64,000 bases of DNA from contig NW_017804120.1 of the NCBI RefSeq assembly GCF_001625305.1, forward strand, positions 2,199,731 to 2,263,730, in the 5' to 3' direction. A program made the position numbers and the translations under genes. Below are positions 45,641 through 56,553 of this stretch, piece after piece (position 1 is the stretch's first letter; each line of letters begins with the position of its first letter). The notes under the pieces are model-generated. The model was not told the origin of the DNA and made no database searches. It saw only the letters and a program-made list of their open reading frames with translations. The DNA comes from Branchiostoma belcheri. Its lineage: Eukaryota > Chordata > Leptocardii > Amphioxiformes > Branchiostomatidae.

Positions 45641-46353
45641 ATTGTCCCACTTATTTCATAGACTGTCACTTCTTCAGCTTATAAAGCATAGATGATCCCG
45701 TAATTATCCCGTCGGGGTTTCTATATTAATACCGCAGGGGCTGGGGAAGGCAGACACCTAATTGAAAGGTTAGTCCCCCAAGGTACAGTCTGACAGAAAA
45801 TTGGCTAAAACATTTATCACATTTCAAGGTATCTTATAATCACAGGTGGGAATAATATTTTCTGTCTTAAAATATAACACATGGAATTGGTGTCTTTTTT
45901 TTAGGTATTCCATAATCGTAGCTGGATTTGATATTCTTTCCTACAATGAAATATATTTCATACACAAATGTATCGTAACTAAATTCTACTCAAGAATTGA
46001 AAAAGAGAAGCAAATTGATGCTCAATTGTTTGCGCCTTTGAATCGGTTTGACAAGTGCTTAAACGTGATATTGATTTTATTTAACACCTGGATAAATTTT
46101 GACATTTGTTACTCTGAAATTCATTGCTTCTTACAACTAATTTATAATCGAATGCAGGATTGTCCAAAAGTCACAAAAAGAGTGTCCAGTTGTATCAGAG
46201 TTAAAGTTATTGTTACAAAAATCCCTGCAATTCAAACACATTTTTAGACAGTTTCTGAAACTCAGAAGCAACTTCTTCTTGCTGTAAACTCAAGACATGG
46301 TCATGTGGGACAGACACCAATCCAGAGCGAATTTCCTCTTTCACAATCACAAC
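45641..46353. other. Intronic stretch with an unsupported open frame
   Basis: A 133-codon plus-strand frame (45846-46247) is open but AT-driven, with no recognisable motif, and is not annotated as a gene. Otherwise featureless. Confidence 0.5.
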
Positions 46354-46568
46354 TACTGTAATTCCTGATTTTTTTCACAGTACTGTTATGTTCACTGTTT
46401 TCATTGTCACTTCTGTACCCTGAACTTATCAATACTGTTAACAAATAATTCCTGGATTTTCATTTTCATGCACCTGTCGCCACTGTGAATATATATAGTT
46501 CCATGAACATGTTCATTTTTCTCAGACCGTGAACTTTTCCTACCGTGAATATAAATTGAATTACAGTA
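46354..46568. mobile_element. TACTGTAATTC-family MITE, complete
   Basis: 215 bp with inverted ends TACTGTAATTCCTGATTTTT and ATAAATTGAATTACAGTA, and a CACCTGTCGCCACTGTGAAT core. This is the best reference copy of the family. Confidence 0.82.
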
Positions 46569-46836
46569 TCTGAACTCCTTACAATCAAAACACAAACTTT
46601 TACCTGACCCCTTCCCTAGTTGTTTTGTTGCAAAACAATAGTGTCTGCACCAGACACAGTAAGACAAACCTTGTTAACTTCATATGCAAAGGTCCACAAC
46701 AAAGCCACAGATACCAAACTCTTTTCAAAGGAACCCTGTGTTCAAAAGTGCCTTTTCATATGTGACATGTCATTGTGCTTGTACTATTGTCTTTGAATTC
46801 TAGCTGCCATTTTGAATGTGTATTAGATTATGGCGA

Positions 46837-47202
46837 TAAGGCCTAGGAAAATTATGTTGTATTTCCTGTTTCGGTCCTGAAAAAAATAGGGTCGGTAGGT
46901 TTTTCTTTTCTTTTCTTTTTTTCTTTTAGTTTTTTTTAGCTTTTTTTTAGTTTTTTTTTTCTAGATGATCCAACAAATAAACACTCCATCCACCTGTTTG
47001 CTTACAGACAGATATTGACTAAAGAAAAAATTACTTTTGAAAATATTTTATAATGTTTCAGATGCAGTGGGTCTGAAATTCAGATGTCAGAATAAAAATT
47101 TTATATCCTTAGCCGACAATTAAAAAAAGGCTATGGTTGGCAGGTTTTTTTCTAGGTTCTGTTGAGAAAATAGAAACACAACAATTTTTTTCCTATGCCT
47201 AC
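46837..47202. mobile_element. CCTAGGAAAAAAATGTTGTG-family element with TTTTCTTTT tract
   Basis: Ends GGCCTAGGAAAATTATGTTG and CAACAATTTTTTTCCTATGC are inverted, each with GTATTTCCTGTTTC-like sequence inside. A T-rich low-complexity tract occupies 46900-46965. It ends five bases before Harbinger-like element B. Confidence 0.7.
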
Positions 47203-47207
47203 TATAA

Positions 47208-47940
47208 GACCCTGTTCATACCAGACTTATATTTAGCGGTTTCAACCGGTTTTTCAAAAACCGGTTTTTATTTAACCTGGTGTGAACGCAAATTAACCGG
47301 TTTTTTAGGGGTTTAAATCCGATTTTGAAAAACCACCTCGGGAGGTGGTTTTTGAGGGGTTTTTCTACCGAAAAACCTGGTCTGAACGCTAAGGGTTTAT
47401 TGAACCGGTTTTTGCGTCATAATTCCAGGGTCACGGGGTCAGCATCCTGACCATGTGCGACCTGCAAGCTTTTTTGATCGCGTTGTTTTGACCAACTTGA
47501 GTTCGTCTCCACTGTTTTTCGGTGGAATCAGCGATGGAATCAGCATATGCAACCTGGTCGGCGGACGAGACGCTCCTGATACTTAGGTTTGGAGAGCAGG
47601 AGTCGCCGAATTCGAAAAAGCTGGGGGGGGCGGCGAGGGCTCTACCGAAACAAAAATGTTGGAGGAGGCTGATTTCTTGAAGATAAAGGATCAGTGCCGC
47701 AGTAAGGTAAAAAAAAGAAACAACTGAAGACGGCATACAAGTAAGAAGGCCAAGGACAACAATCGGAAGAGCGGGAGGAACGGTTATTCAAACTGCAGTC
47801 ATGGCCGATTAATTGGATATTCACCGGACAGGTTTTTTCAAAACCGGTTATCAAAGTCTGGTATGAACGCTAAGGGTTTTAGCCGGGTTTTTGAAAAACC
47901 GGTTGAAACCGCTAAATGTAAGTCTAGTATGAACAGGGTC
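47208..47940 (+). mobile_element. Harbinger-like element B with decayed Myb/SANT ORF
   Basis: 733 bp, inverted ends GACCCTGTTCATACCAGACT and AGTCTAGTATGAACAGGGTC, TAA on both sides (47205-47207 and 47941-47943). From 47534 the plus strand reads MESAYATWSADETLLILR, later KIKDQCRSKVKK, then after frame changes LKTAYK and KAKDNNRKSGR, the layout of a Myb/SANT-like (trihelix) DNA-binding domain. PIF/Harbinger elements carry a second, Myb-like gene and duplicate TWA. No DDE transposase is present, so it would be non-autonomous. Confidence 0.8.
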
Positions 47941-47943
47941 TAA

Positions 47944-48395
47944 TACTGTTCCAAAACAACCTATAAATGGTGGTTCTGAATATAACTGGGCGTAATGCAC
48001 AAGGGAGAAGGCCCTACCCTGAGGGAAAAGTTTGTCAGTAAACTCAATTTGACAGGCTTTTGCTAGGGTCAGCCAGGAAACTGGAAACACAACAATTTTT
48101 TCCTGGGCCTACTATAACACTGTTCCAAAATAACCTATACATGGTAGTTTTGAATATAACTGGGCATAATGCACAAGGGAGAAGGCTCTACCCTGAGGGA
48201 AAAGTTTGTCAGTAAACTCAGTTGGACAGGCTTTTGCTAGGGTCAGCCAGGAAACTGGAAACACAACAATTTTTTCCTGGGCCTACTATAACACTGTTCC
48301 AAAATAACCTATACATGGTAGTTTTGAATATAACTGGGCATAATGCACAAGGGAGAAGGCTCTACCCTGAGGGAAAAGTTTGTCAGTAAACTGGC
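47944..48395 (+). repeat. ~175-185-bp tandem array (CTATAACACTGTTCCAAAAT)
   Basis: Two full and one partial unit containing TATACATGGTAGTTTTGAAT, ACTGGGCATAATGCACAAGG, CTCTACCCTGAGGGAAAAG and GGAAACACAACAATTTTTTC. The last motif is the end of the CCTAGGAAAAAAATGTTGTG transposon family, so a TE end has been captured and amplified. Confidence 0.9.
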
Positions 48396-48627
48396 ATGTA
48401 TAAATCAGCATCTCAGACGTGTTAATGGGTTTATAATGGGTCTGTCTGGAGCCCAGTCACCCTGCACTCCCACTGGTCTTGTTACTCACATAAAGGGCTT
48501 CAAAAGGTCAAGACTGGTCATAAAAATCTTCAGACAAAAAAAAATTCTGCAGAACAGTGGCCTTCTTGTCATGAAAATGACCAAATGCCTTGGCCCCATT
48601 CTCATTTTATGTGACCATCATTCTTGC

Positions 48628-48840
48628 CCCCCTCCCCATCTATGGACAACACAACCAATGTCTTGTCCCCCTCCCCACCTATGCCCAACAGTCTTGCCAC
48701 CTATCTACCTAACCGTTGCCCCCCTCCCTATCTAAATTTNNNNNNNNNNNNNNNNNNNNNNNNNNNNNNNNNNNNNNNNNNNNNNNNNNNNNTCTACCCC
48801 CCTCCCCACCTATTTTCTGCCCCCCTCCCCACCTGTCCAT
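48628..48840 (+). repeat. CCCCCTCCCCACCTATG degenerate array around a gap
   Basis: Repeated CTTGCCCCCCTCCCC, ACCTATG and CAACA(G/C)-type units on both sides of the N run; the array probably caused the gap. Confidence 0.75.
48740..48792. other. Assembly gap (~53 N)
   Basis: Run of N between CCCCCTCCCTATCTAAATTT and TCTACCCCCCTCCCCACC, inside a CCCCCTCCCCACCTAT low-complexity array (about 48628-48840). A frame translated across it is meaningless. Confidence 1.
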
Positions 48841-50786
48841 GACTGACTGGCCTGTCTCCTGCCTGCCCAACCCATGACACAGTTTGGGTGTCAGCTTTCA
48901 CAACATGACATGGATATCCTGGCTGATCCTTTCTTTACCGTTTCGGGGCGTGAATTTGTACGCGGTGTTGTGTCCATAGGAGTTCCGGTGAACGGGGACA
49001 GATATGTAGGCCGGCTGCACGGCCTCAAAAAAACCAACTTGCCAATTTTTCCCTTCAACATTTTAGCCGTTCACCATCTAGAAATAGAATTAAAAAAAAA
49101 AACTCTTACCCTCCTTCGAAATTAGGCTATAATAGCAAAATTTATAAAATCAAAATTTACAGTAAAAGTACAAAACCCATCTCCTTTAACTACTTCAACC
49201 AATAAAATGGAATATTGCAAATAGATGCCCAAGTCCCTGATTTGCAAGAAAATATTTTGATAATCAACTTCCACCCTAAATATGTGAACATTTACATTTA
49301 ATACAAGGTAAGAATAATTATTATGTTATAAATCATAAATTAAAGATGATTTTGAACATTTCATTCTTTCAAATTCCGTAACTTTTGGGCCCGAAATTCT
49401 CCTTTTGATAAACATCTATAAATTCATAGAAATCAGACTGAACATAACAATACAATTATTTGTTTCCTATCCTCATGTAATGAAAAAATTGGCCAATAAA
49501 AAAACATAGCAACATTTTTCCTGCATAGATTCACGGAGCATCTCAAATTACAATCCTACTTTCCAAAATTTTGAACTAGTATTAGCACTAGTTAACACCG
49601 ATGTTTTCTCGATGAGTCAAAAGCATTTGACAATGACAATATCATGCCCTATTACTCGGGATACTTCAGTGTGGGGTCAGGCAACAATCTTTTGTTTGTT
49701 GACGTCCGGACAAAAAGCATGTAAACGATCCCAACTGACCCCTTCCTTATTAAGAGGTCCCCATTATACTCAAATATTCCACATACTTTCTTCTCAAAGA
49801 GAATAAAGCTACTTAAATTCCAAAACAAATCAGCGAATAGCTGGAATTCTTGATGGAACAAGCTGGAAGAATTTTACCTGTGGCTGATTTGAGATTGGTA
49901 AACTGCTTTTACAAAGTACACTTTTCTAAATACAAGTTACAAACAATTTGGTATCACGTCACAAATAAAACACATTCAGGGATTAAAATATCTGTAGCCG
50001 AAAATTTGTAGAATGTTTAGATTGTACGAAAACATTATTATACAATGACAAGCACTCAAAATACAGACTTAACATAAATCAAAACTTGTAGAAAACAGAA
50101 AATGGGTTGAAGCTATAGTATTCTGATTGTTATTAATAAAACAGATGAATTTTTACCCCAATCCCCTGTCAATTCACTTGCACATTTTAAACTGTGGACT
50201 AAAAGATCAAATACTTTATTTTCTACTTTCTAAATATCATGATTCTTCTCCTTTCCACTTTCATTTTTGAATATAGACATATTAACATCTACCAAGTCAT
50301 AAAATCATAAATTTGTTTGAATATCTAAAAACTTACCCTTGGATTCTGTATGGTGCTGATGTAAAACAAATAAAAAGCCTTTATTATTACAATAACATGT
50401 TTAATTATAATTTATATGTAGCAATATAACCCACAAATACATACTACCTACATTATTTCAATTACATCTTTTTGGCACATTTAAACACATTTGCATACCA
50501 ACGTTGTTCTGGCAATTTCCGGAAAATATTAAATGTGGCCAAAAAAAAAACACGACAGACTGGCCACTTGGACTGGGCAGCTGTCCGGAGCTGACCACAT
50601 GGGCAGTGTCCTGTTGTTATGGTGATCGGTCAAGCCATGTGAATAGCTGGACACTCCCGGCTTTTGTTGCCCATTTAGTGCCAAGAAATACCTGAGGACA
50701 ATGGAAGGTATGGCGTGGCACCCTCCCGTCTTGGACCCTTACAGTTTTCACATCCACCAGAACAAACTGATTGCTTTTTACACACC
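48841..50786. other. Intronic stretch without recognised features
   Basis: AT-rich; no repeat boundaries, RNA genes or credible exons found. Confidence 0.5.
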
Positions 50787-51695
50787 GACGTACGGAAAGA
50801 AAAATAACTCTCGGCGGGATATAAACTCGTACCAAAATTCACAGACCTGAGTTAACATTAGGAAAATGTTGTCAACTTGTTTTCTGTAATTACATACCAA
50901 GGAAAATAACTTGAGGCTAATTATAAATTTAATTGTTAAAGTTGTCTTTAATTGGTTTTTATGAGGGAATAAATAACACTGATGTACGAAAAGAAAAATA
51001 ACTCTCGGCGGGATATAAACTCAACTTGTACCAAAATTCACAAACTCCTACAAACTTCCACACTAGGAAAACATTGTCAACTTATGCCAACGAAAAAAGC
51101 TTGAAACTAAGGCCACACCAATTTAATTTCTTGGTTAACGGATTCGCCCACTTCATTTTTTTCTGATTTGCCAATAAAAATAAAAATTCAGAAAATCAAC
51201 TGCAAAATGCTCATATTTTGCCCTAAATAGTTGAAAACAGTCCTTTTCTTGCTAGTTGTCACAGTTATTCCATCTTTCAATGCAATGGTATCATTAAAAG
51301 TTCAAAATTCATTCATTGTTTAAATTTTGAACCAGCCTGGTGTGTTGACTTCATGGCTCCTATCGTACCATTTTGGGCCATAGTAGGATGCCTAGGCCTG
51401 TTTTTATTTTTTTATTTTTTTTGCCCGCCCGCTCCATTATTTTTCTAGAAAAATCCGTTAACCAAGAAGTTAAATTGGTGTGGCCTAATCATAGTTTTAC
51501 TTGTTTAAGTTTCTTTTTTGTATGAACTCAGCTGGTGCACAAATTCACAAACCTTTGGCTTTGCCAATGTCAACATGTAGAAAACATTGTCAACTTGTTC
51601 TGTGTAATCATACGCCAAGGAAAATAGCTTGAAGCTACATGTAATTATAATTCTACTTGTTAAAGTTGTCTTTAATTGGTTTTTATGAGAGACTG
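50787..51695 (+). repeat. ~200-bp tandem repeat, 3 units, one split by a MITE
   Basis: Units carry ATAACTCTCGGCGGGATATA, ACCAAAATTCACA, CATTGTCAACTTG, CCAAGGAAAATA and GTTGTCTTTAATTGGTTTTT. Unit 1 is about 50787-50980, unit 2 starts about 50981 and is split by the MITE at 51111-51485, and unit 3 is about 51515-51690. Confidence 0.85.
51111..51485. mobile_element. GGCCACACC MITE copy 9
   Basis: 375 bp, orientation of copy 1, TAA on both sides (51108-51110 and 51486-51488). The tandem repeat it interrupts gives an empty-site comparison. Confidence 0.93.
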
Positions 51696-51824
51696 AATGT
51701 AAGGCAATGTGATGCCTAATTTTTCACACTTCAGTTGTTGCCGTACAGTGATTCGTTCATTTGTGAGTAAGTTGTGAGGGAAGATAATTACAGACTCGGG
51801 CAAAAAAACACGAGAGAGACAAAG

Positions 51825-52480
51825 ACTACACCTGATACAGGTGAGACAGGTGTAATCACCTGGTTTCCTGTCTGTTTCTGCTTCTTAGGCAAACACAGGA
51901 TGTAAGGTAAGGGACATTCCATTTGATATTGTGGGGGAGGGGCAAGACTTCTGGTTCAATCTGGTTTGAGCTGGAAGAGCCAAACATGCCTGGGCATGTT
52001 CTAACAGTGTATACATGATACAAATAACCTAAATACTGAAATAGCCATGTGTTAAGTCTATTTCAAGTAAAAAAATTGGTCAAAAAAGACCTATTATTTA
52101 GAATAACAATAAATTTTCAAAAACAATTTGCCAAACAAAAGGAGTATACGTCGCCTTGAGAAAGCATTGGAGCTACGCTACAAAAAGATGGCAAAAATGG
52201 GCAAAACTTTCTTTAAATTACAGTACAATTCATTTTGCTTTGATAGCAACAAAATTTCATGGTCTGAGAAAAATGGACATAGTGGCAGCAAGTGTAGATG
52301 GGGGAGGGGGGCAAAATACCAGCTGACACCTGAATATTTTTCAGCTGTGAAGATTTGAAGTTTTAGGGTACAGCTGCGTGAACCAGCAGGTATGCAGGTC
52401 ACCTGACTGTACCTGTACCGCGGGTGTGGCTGACAGGTAAGCCCTCTACCTGCCCAGGTAATGTTTCAGAGGTGACCTAA
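51825..52480. other. CAGGTG/CACCTG-containing stretch, otherwise unassigned
   Basis: ACACCTGATACAGGTGAGACAG-like sequence at 51829-51870 contains four E-box hexamers, and CACCTG recurs near 52398. A 76-codon plus frame at 52128 has no recognisable motif. Confidence 0.4.
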
Positions 52481-52561
52481 CACTTCCTGGGAGGGAGACA
52501 TATACAACGGCTCAAATGTTCAGTCTAAATACACGGCTCCGAATAACACATTATTCTGACA

Positions 52562-52775
52562 GGGCTCGAAATACTGGGTACATCAAGGCTCGAAATTCAA
52601 GGTGGTCCAGTGGCCACTGACCACTAAAATTGGGCTAGGAGTAAAAAGACACTTTGGGACATTTTTGGGACAATAGAAAAATAATCAACATCAGAATGTC
52701 AGCCCATCTTTTGTTCATCAGGCACACGTCCTGGCTTTTGGATCCAGAAAAGTCCCCCCAAAATACTGGGTACAT
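52562..52775 (+). repeat. Partial duplicate of a CAGGGCTCGAAAT-family element
   Basis: The segment TACTGGGTACATCA followed by GGCTCGAAATT and the GGTGGTCCAGTGGCCACTG body repeats with a 192-bp period (52572 and 52764). The first copy stops at AAAAGTCCCCCCAAA. Confidence 0.8.
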
Positions 52776-53088
52776 CAGGGCTCGAAATTAAAGGTGGTCC
52801 AGTGACCACTGACCACTAAAATTGGACTGGGACAACTAAAAAGACACTTTGGGACATTTTTGGGACAATAGAAAAATAATCAACATCAGAATGTGAGCCC
52901 ATCTTTTGTTTATCAGGCATACGTCCTGGCTTTTGGATCCAGAAAAGTCCCCCCAAATTTCCTGTCTACTCTGCAGTTATATAGTGCACCTGGGAGTGAA
53001 CATAAGCAAAGTAAGTTGACTAAGAAGTTCAAGTATAAGTCATACAATGTGCTGGGACATTAGGAAGAAAAGTTAATTTCGAGGCCTG
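52776..53088 (+). mobile_element. CAGGGCTCGAAAT-family element
   Basis: 313 bp from CAGGGCTCGAAATTAAAGG to GTTAATTTCGAGGCCTG with 5-bp duplication TACAT (52771-52775 and 53089-53093). Confidence 0.87.
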
Positions 53089-53103
53089 TACATATGCAGG
53101 TAG

Positions 53104-53505
53104 AATTGGAGCTGTGCAGGTATTTCTGATGTCTACCTGCACCTAACCTGCATTGGTCCATGTACTGGGTATATGCAGGTTAGTGCAGGTAAAATAATTG
53201 GAGCTGTGCAGGTATTTCTGATGTCTACCTGCACCTAACCTGCATTGGTCCATGTACTGGGTATATACAGGTTGGTGCAGGTAAAATTGGAGCTGTGCAG
53301 GTATTTCTGATGTCTATCTGCACCTAACCTGCACTGGTCCATGTACTGGGTATATGCAGGTTAGTGCAAGTAAAACTGGAGCTGTGCAGGTATTTCTGAT
53401 GTCTACCTGTACCTAACCTGCATCGGTCCAAGTACTGGGTATGTGCAGGTTAGTGCGGGTAAAATTGGAGCTGTGCAGGTATTTCTGATGTCTACCTACA
53501 TGTAC
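53104..53505 (+). repeat. ~89-bp tandem array (ATTGGAGCTGTGCAGGTATTT)
   Basis: 4.5 units starting at 53105, 53197, 53286, 53375 and 53463, each with TTCTGATGTCTACCTGCACC, TAACCTGCATTGGTCCATG and TACTGGGTATATGCAGGTTA. An isolated diverged unit lies 44 kb away at 9353. Confidence 0.95.
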
Positions 53506-53779
53506 ATGTTTATGCCACTTTGACAATACTTTCTAAGTATATTTCTTAAAATAGAGTCCACACTAATCACAAATAACTCACATGCTCTGATAGAAAATCC
53601 CCTAGCCCAACAATACACCCACACAGTAATACAGTCATACACCCACCCACCTACTCATAGTCATACTTATACACTCACAAATACACCCACATACACACCC
53701 ACCCTGTTTTCTTTTGTTAAATACAATCCAAAAGCCAACATCCTTGTAATTTTCTTCACAATTTAAAAACTACTCGACA

Positions 53780-54005
53780 CTACGAATTCCTTTTCAAGAC
53801 AAACACACATCCAAGAACTATTGTAGAGTGGAACTCGTTGCCACCAAGCACAGTTGGGGCATCATCACTAGAAAGCTTAAACAACTGCTGCAATTTAATG
53901 TGCAAAGAATGGGTGTAACAGGTAATTCGGTGTGATATAGCTTGCCACGTGCCTACGAAACTGGTGTTACGCCAAAGGGTGGTTATACTAGCACATCGGT
54001 TGAAT
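53780..54005 (+). mobile_element. Non-LTR retrotransposon 3' fragment (RT C-terminus plus 3' UTR)
   Basis: One plus frame reads KTNTHPRTIVEWNSLPPSTV then GASSLESLNN, the C-terminal signature of CR1/L2-type polyproteins. The following ACTGGTGTTACGCCAAAGGG is the 3' UTR motif also present at about 5145-5180. Only the last ~225 bp remain. Confidence 0.7.
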
Positions 54006-54009
54006 GTAC

Positions 54010-55450
54010 TGCGCCTGCGCAAAACCCCCATTTTCAACAGTTTTTGTTGGATTTTCGGTCAACTTTGCATCAGAATTTTGTCTGTTGCAGATGGGATGTT
54101 AACCTTATATGCACGAATACAACCTTATATGAGACGTTCTGCCAAAGTGCTGTGCACAATACATCACATAATTCGCACAGGTGCAGTACATTCTGCCGAC
54201 GTACTGGTTATACTGGCTATACAGAAACCGATACAGATCCAAATGCCCTGTTTTTGAACATGTGCTAAACAGGTGGACCAACTCAAAGCTTAGGAAAGTT
54301 CTCTCTGATACTGTCAGCTACCTAAAGTGCCAACCTGGTATTCAGTCCACTTAGATAGAGATAACAACCTACAGCACTTGGGTCCAAGTAAGCATACAGG
54401 GCACATACTGTCTGGTCTAAAATCTAGTGCCCCCCACCCCCTCAAAAATATGGCCACCACATTTTAAAGGCATCTTCTGTAATTTCAGGGTCGCAAACAA
54501 ATTTTCTAGATGAGAAAATCTGTCTGATATTGACATTTACTGCCATTTCTTAGCATTGTTTTGTCATCATTTCATACTTGACATCTTCAAAATAGCCTTA
54601 AAACAAGTTAAAGAATGAGGCGTCTCTTTATTTTTGGGTACCACCCATAAATATCTAGAACCAGCCTACAATACAAAACAAGCAACCATTTTCCGTCAAC
54701 AACATCACATTTTTGCCTCACAGCTATAACTTATAGTATAAGATAGGATTGAGTCAACTTACTACATTAAAAGAATGACCAGAAAATTTACTTTGAAAAT
54801 CCAGTTTTGCCACCCTGAAATAGCATTGGATTCCTTTAATACAGTCTGAGAATTGAGGATTTTAGTGTCAGTGACTATTGAGAAAGGAAGTGTAGTTCTA
54901 GTAGCAAAAACTCTACTTTCTCCATAAGCAGCTACTGATTATACAAACTTATATGTGATACCCTGGCCAATTAACAAGTTACTACAGTAATACATAGCAG
55001 ATGGTATCAGACAGGCGTTCTTTACTATAGGTCCTCTCAGACACTTCAGTATGGGGAAGGTCTGGTTTCAAACAATGCCCAACGACTTCCTAAATATTTC
55101 CTAACATTTAAGCCCTGTTTATTTTAGTTACAGTGAGGTACTTCCCCCTTTCTTCGAAATCTGGAATTTGTCCAATACAAAACATGTGTAAAGTATGGAA
55201 TTTATTCCCTGGCAAGTTTGTTACAGTAAAGGTACTTCCCCCATTCTTCGAAATCTGGAATTTGTCAAATACAAAACATATGTTATTGTATCTATTCCCT
55301 GGAAGTTAGTACTTTGGGTTAATCATATGCAAACGACTAAAAATTCCACTACTGAAATTCAAATCTTGGTATATAAAGATACAGTTTATCTCCAAGCAGA
55401 CGTATGGTGTGGCTGTTTTATAGTCTCCAAGCAGATGTTGGGTGGGAAAT
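54010..55450. other. Intronic stretch with one local duplication
   Basis: ACTTCCCCCTTTCTTCGAAA followed by TCTGGAATTTGTCCAATACA occurs at about 55140-55185 and again at 55230-55278. No gene supported. Frames at 53942-54268 are artefacts around the retroelement tail. Confidence 0.5.
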
Positions 55451-55454
55451 TGAA

Positions 55455-55646
55455 ACGTGGCATCGTCAAGTGTCGGCCTCCATGTTATGTGGCCACAGTT
55501 TTGCCCAGACAACATTGCAAGGCTGGCAACATGCAATTTTGTATATACCATGGGTTTAGGTCCGGACTTACGATTCCGGAACTGAACCTAAACCTCTGGA
55601 CTTGAATCCGGACCTGAACCTAAATGTGGATTTAGCTACACAGCAA
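55455..55646 (+). mobile_element. TAGTGCTGTGTACC-family element, 5'-truncated
   Basis: Begins within GGCATCGTCAAGTGTCGGCC, continues ACAACATTGCAAGGCTGGCA and ends TTTAGCTACACAGCAATA, immediately followed by MITE copy 10 (the TAA is shared). Confidence 0.7.
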
Positions 55647-55649
55647 TAA

Positions 55650-56003
55650 GGCCACACCAATTTAATTTCGTGGTTAACGGATTCGCCCGCTTCATGATTT
55701 TTTTCAGATTTGCAAAAAAAAAAATAAAAAATTCAGAACCAACTGCAAAATGCTCGTATTTTACCCTGAACAGTTGAAAACAGTCCTTTTCTTCCTACTT
55801 GTTACATTTCTTCCATCTTTCAATCCAAATTCATTGTTTAAATTTTGAACCAGGCTGGTGTGTTGACTTCATAGCTCCTATCGTACCATTTTGGGCCATA
55901 ATAGGATGCCTAGGCCTGTTTTTATTTTTATCTATTTTTCACCCACCCGCTCCATTATTTTTCTAGAAAAATCCGTTAACCAAGAAAGTAAATTGGTGTG
56001 GGC
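55650..56003. mobile_element. GGCCACACC MITE copy 10
   Basis: 354 bp, orientation of copy 1; right end mutated to GGTGTGGGC, TAA on both sides (55647-55649 and 56004-56006). Confidence 0.92.
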
Positions 56004-56414
56004 TAATCGTACAGTGCGTAACGTATGGTACAGTCTACAGATGGACTGTTGACCCAGTGACAGACCAGCACACTGCCTGATAACACTGTTGTCTGGCCCT
56101 GCTGACATGAGTACATAACAACTTAGCTCCTCCTTGATGCCCACTTAATGAGTCCTTATCACACCTGTATTCACCTGGGAAGGGTCTTAAGGCCAGCCAA
56201 GGGACACTACACGACACAACATGGCTAAATCTCCAAGCAGATATTAGGTAGTAAGTTGTAACATTTTCTGGACTACTGTTACTATAACTTAGTATAAGGA
56301 ATCTTTTGGAGCCTCCACCAGGCTTCGGAAGCAGCTGGAAAGAGTTAGAAATCTGCCACAGATAACCATTTCATAGTCATAGACAGATAACTGATAAGTA
56401 TTTCAGATAACTAG

Positions 56415-56553
56415 GTGGGTTGAAAAGAAAAGGGGGATGTGACATGGTTTCTTTTTTAATAAGTCCGGAATCGGTTCTTGACTTATACTAGTTTTTTTTG
56501 GACTTGAACCTAAACATTTTTACAAGTCCGGAACCGGTACACAGCACTACATG
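56415..56553 (-). mobile_element. TAGTGCTGTGTACC-family fragment
   Basis: Contains GTTGAAAAGAAAAGGGGGAT, GTCCGGAATCGGTTCTTGAC and CCGGAACCGGTACACAGCACTA-type terminal sequence; the other end is missing. Confidence 0.7.

Noticed and set aside
45846..46247. 133-codon plus-strand frame as an intronic gene
   Set aside because: AT-driven, no motif, no splice or promoter support.
48624..48842. Frame reading through the assembly gap
   Set aside because: It consists of CCCCCTCCCC repeats and N.
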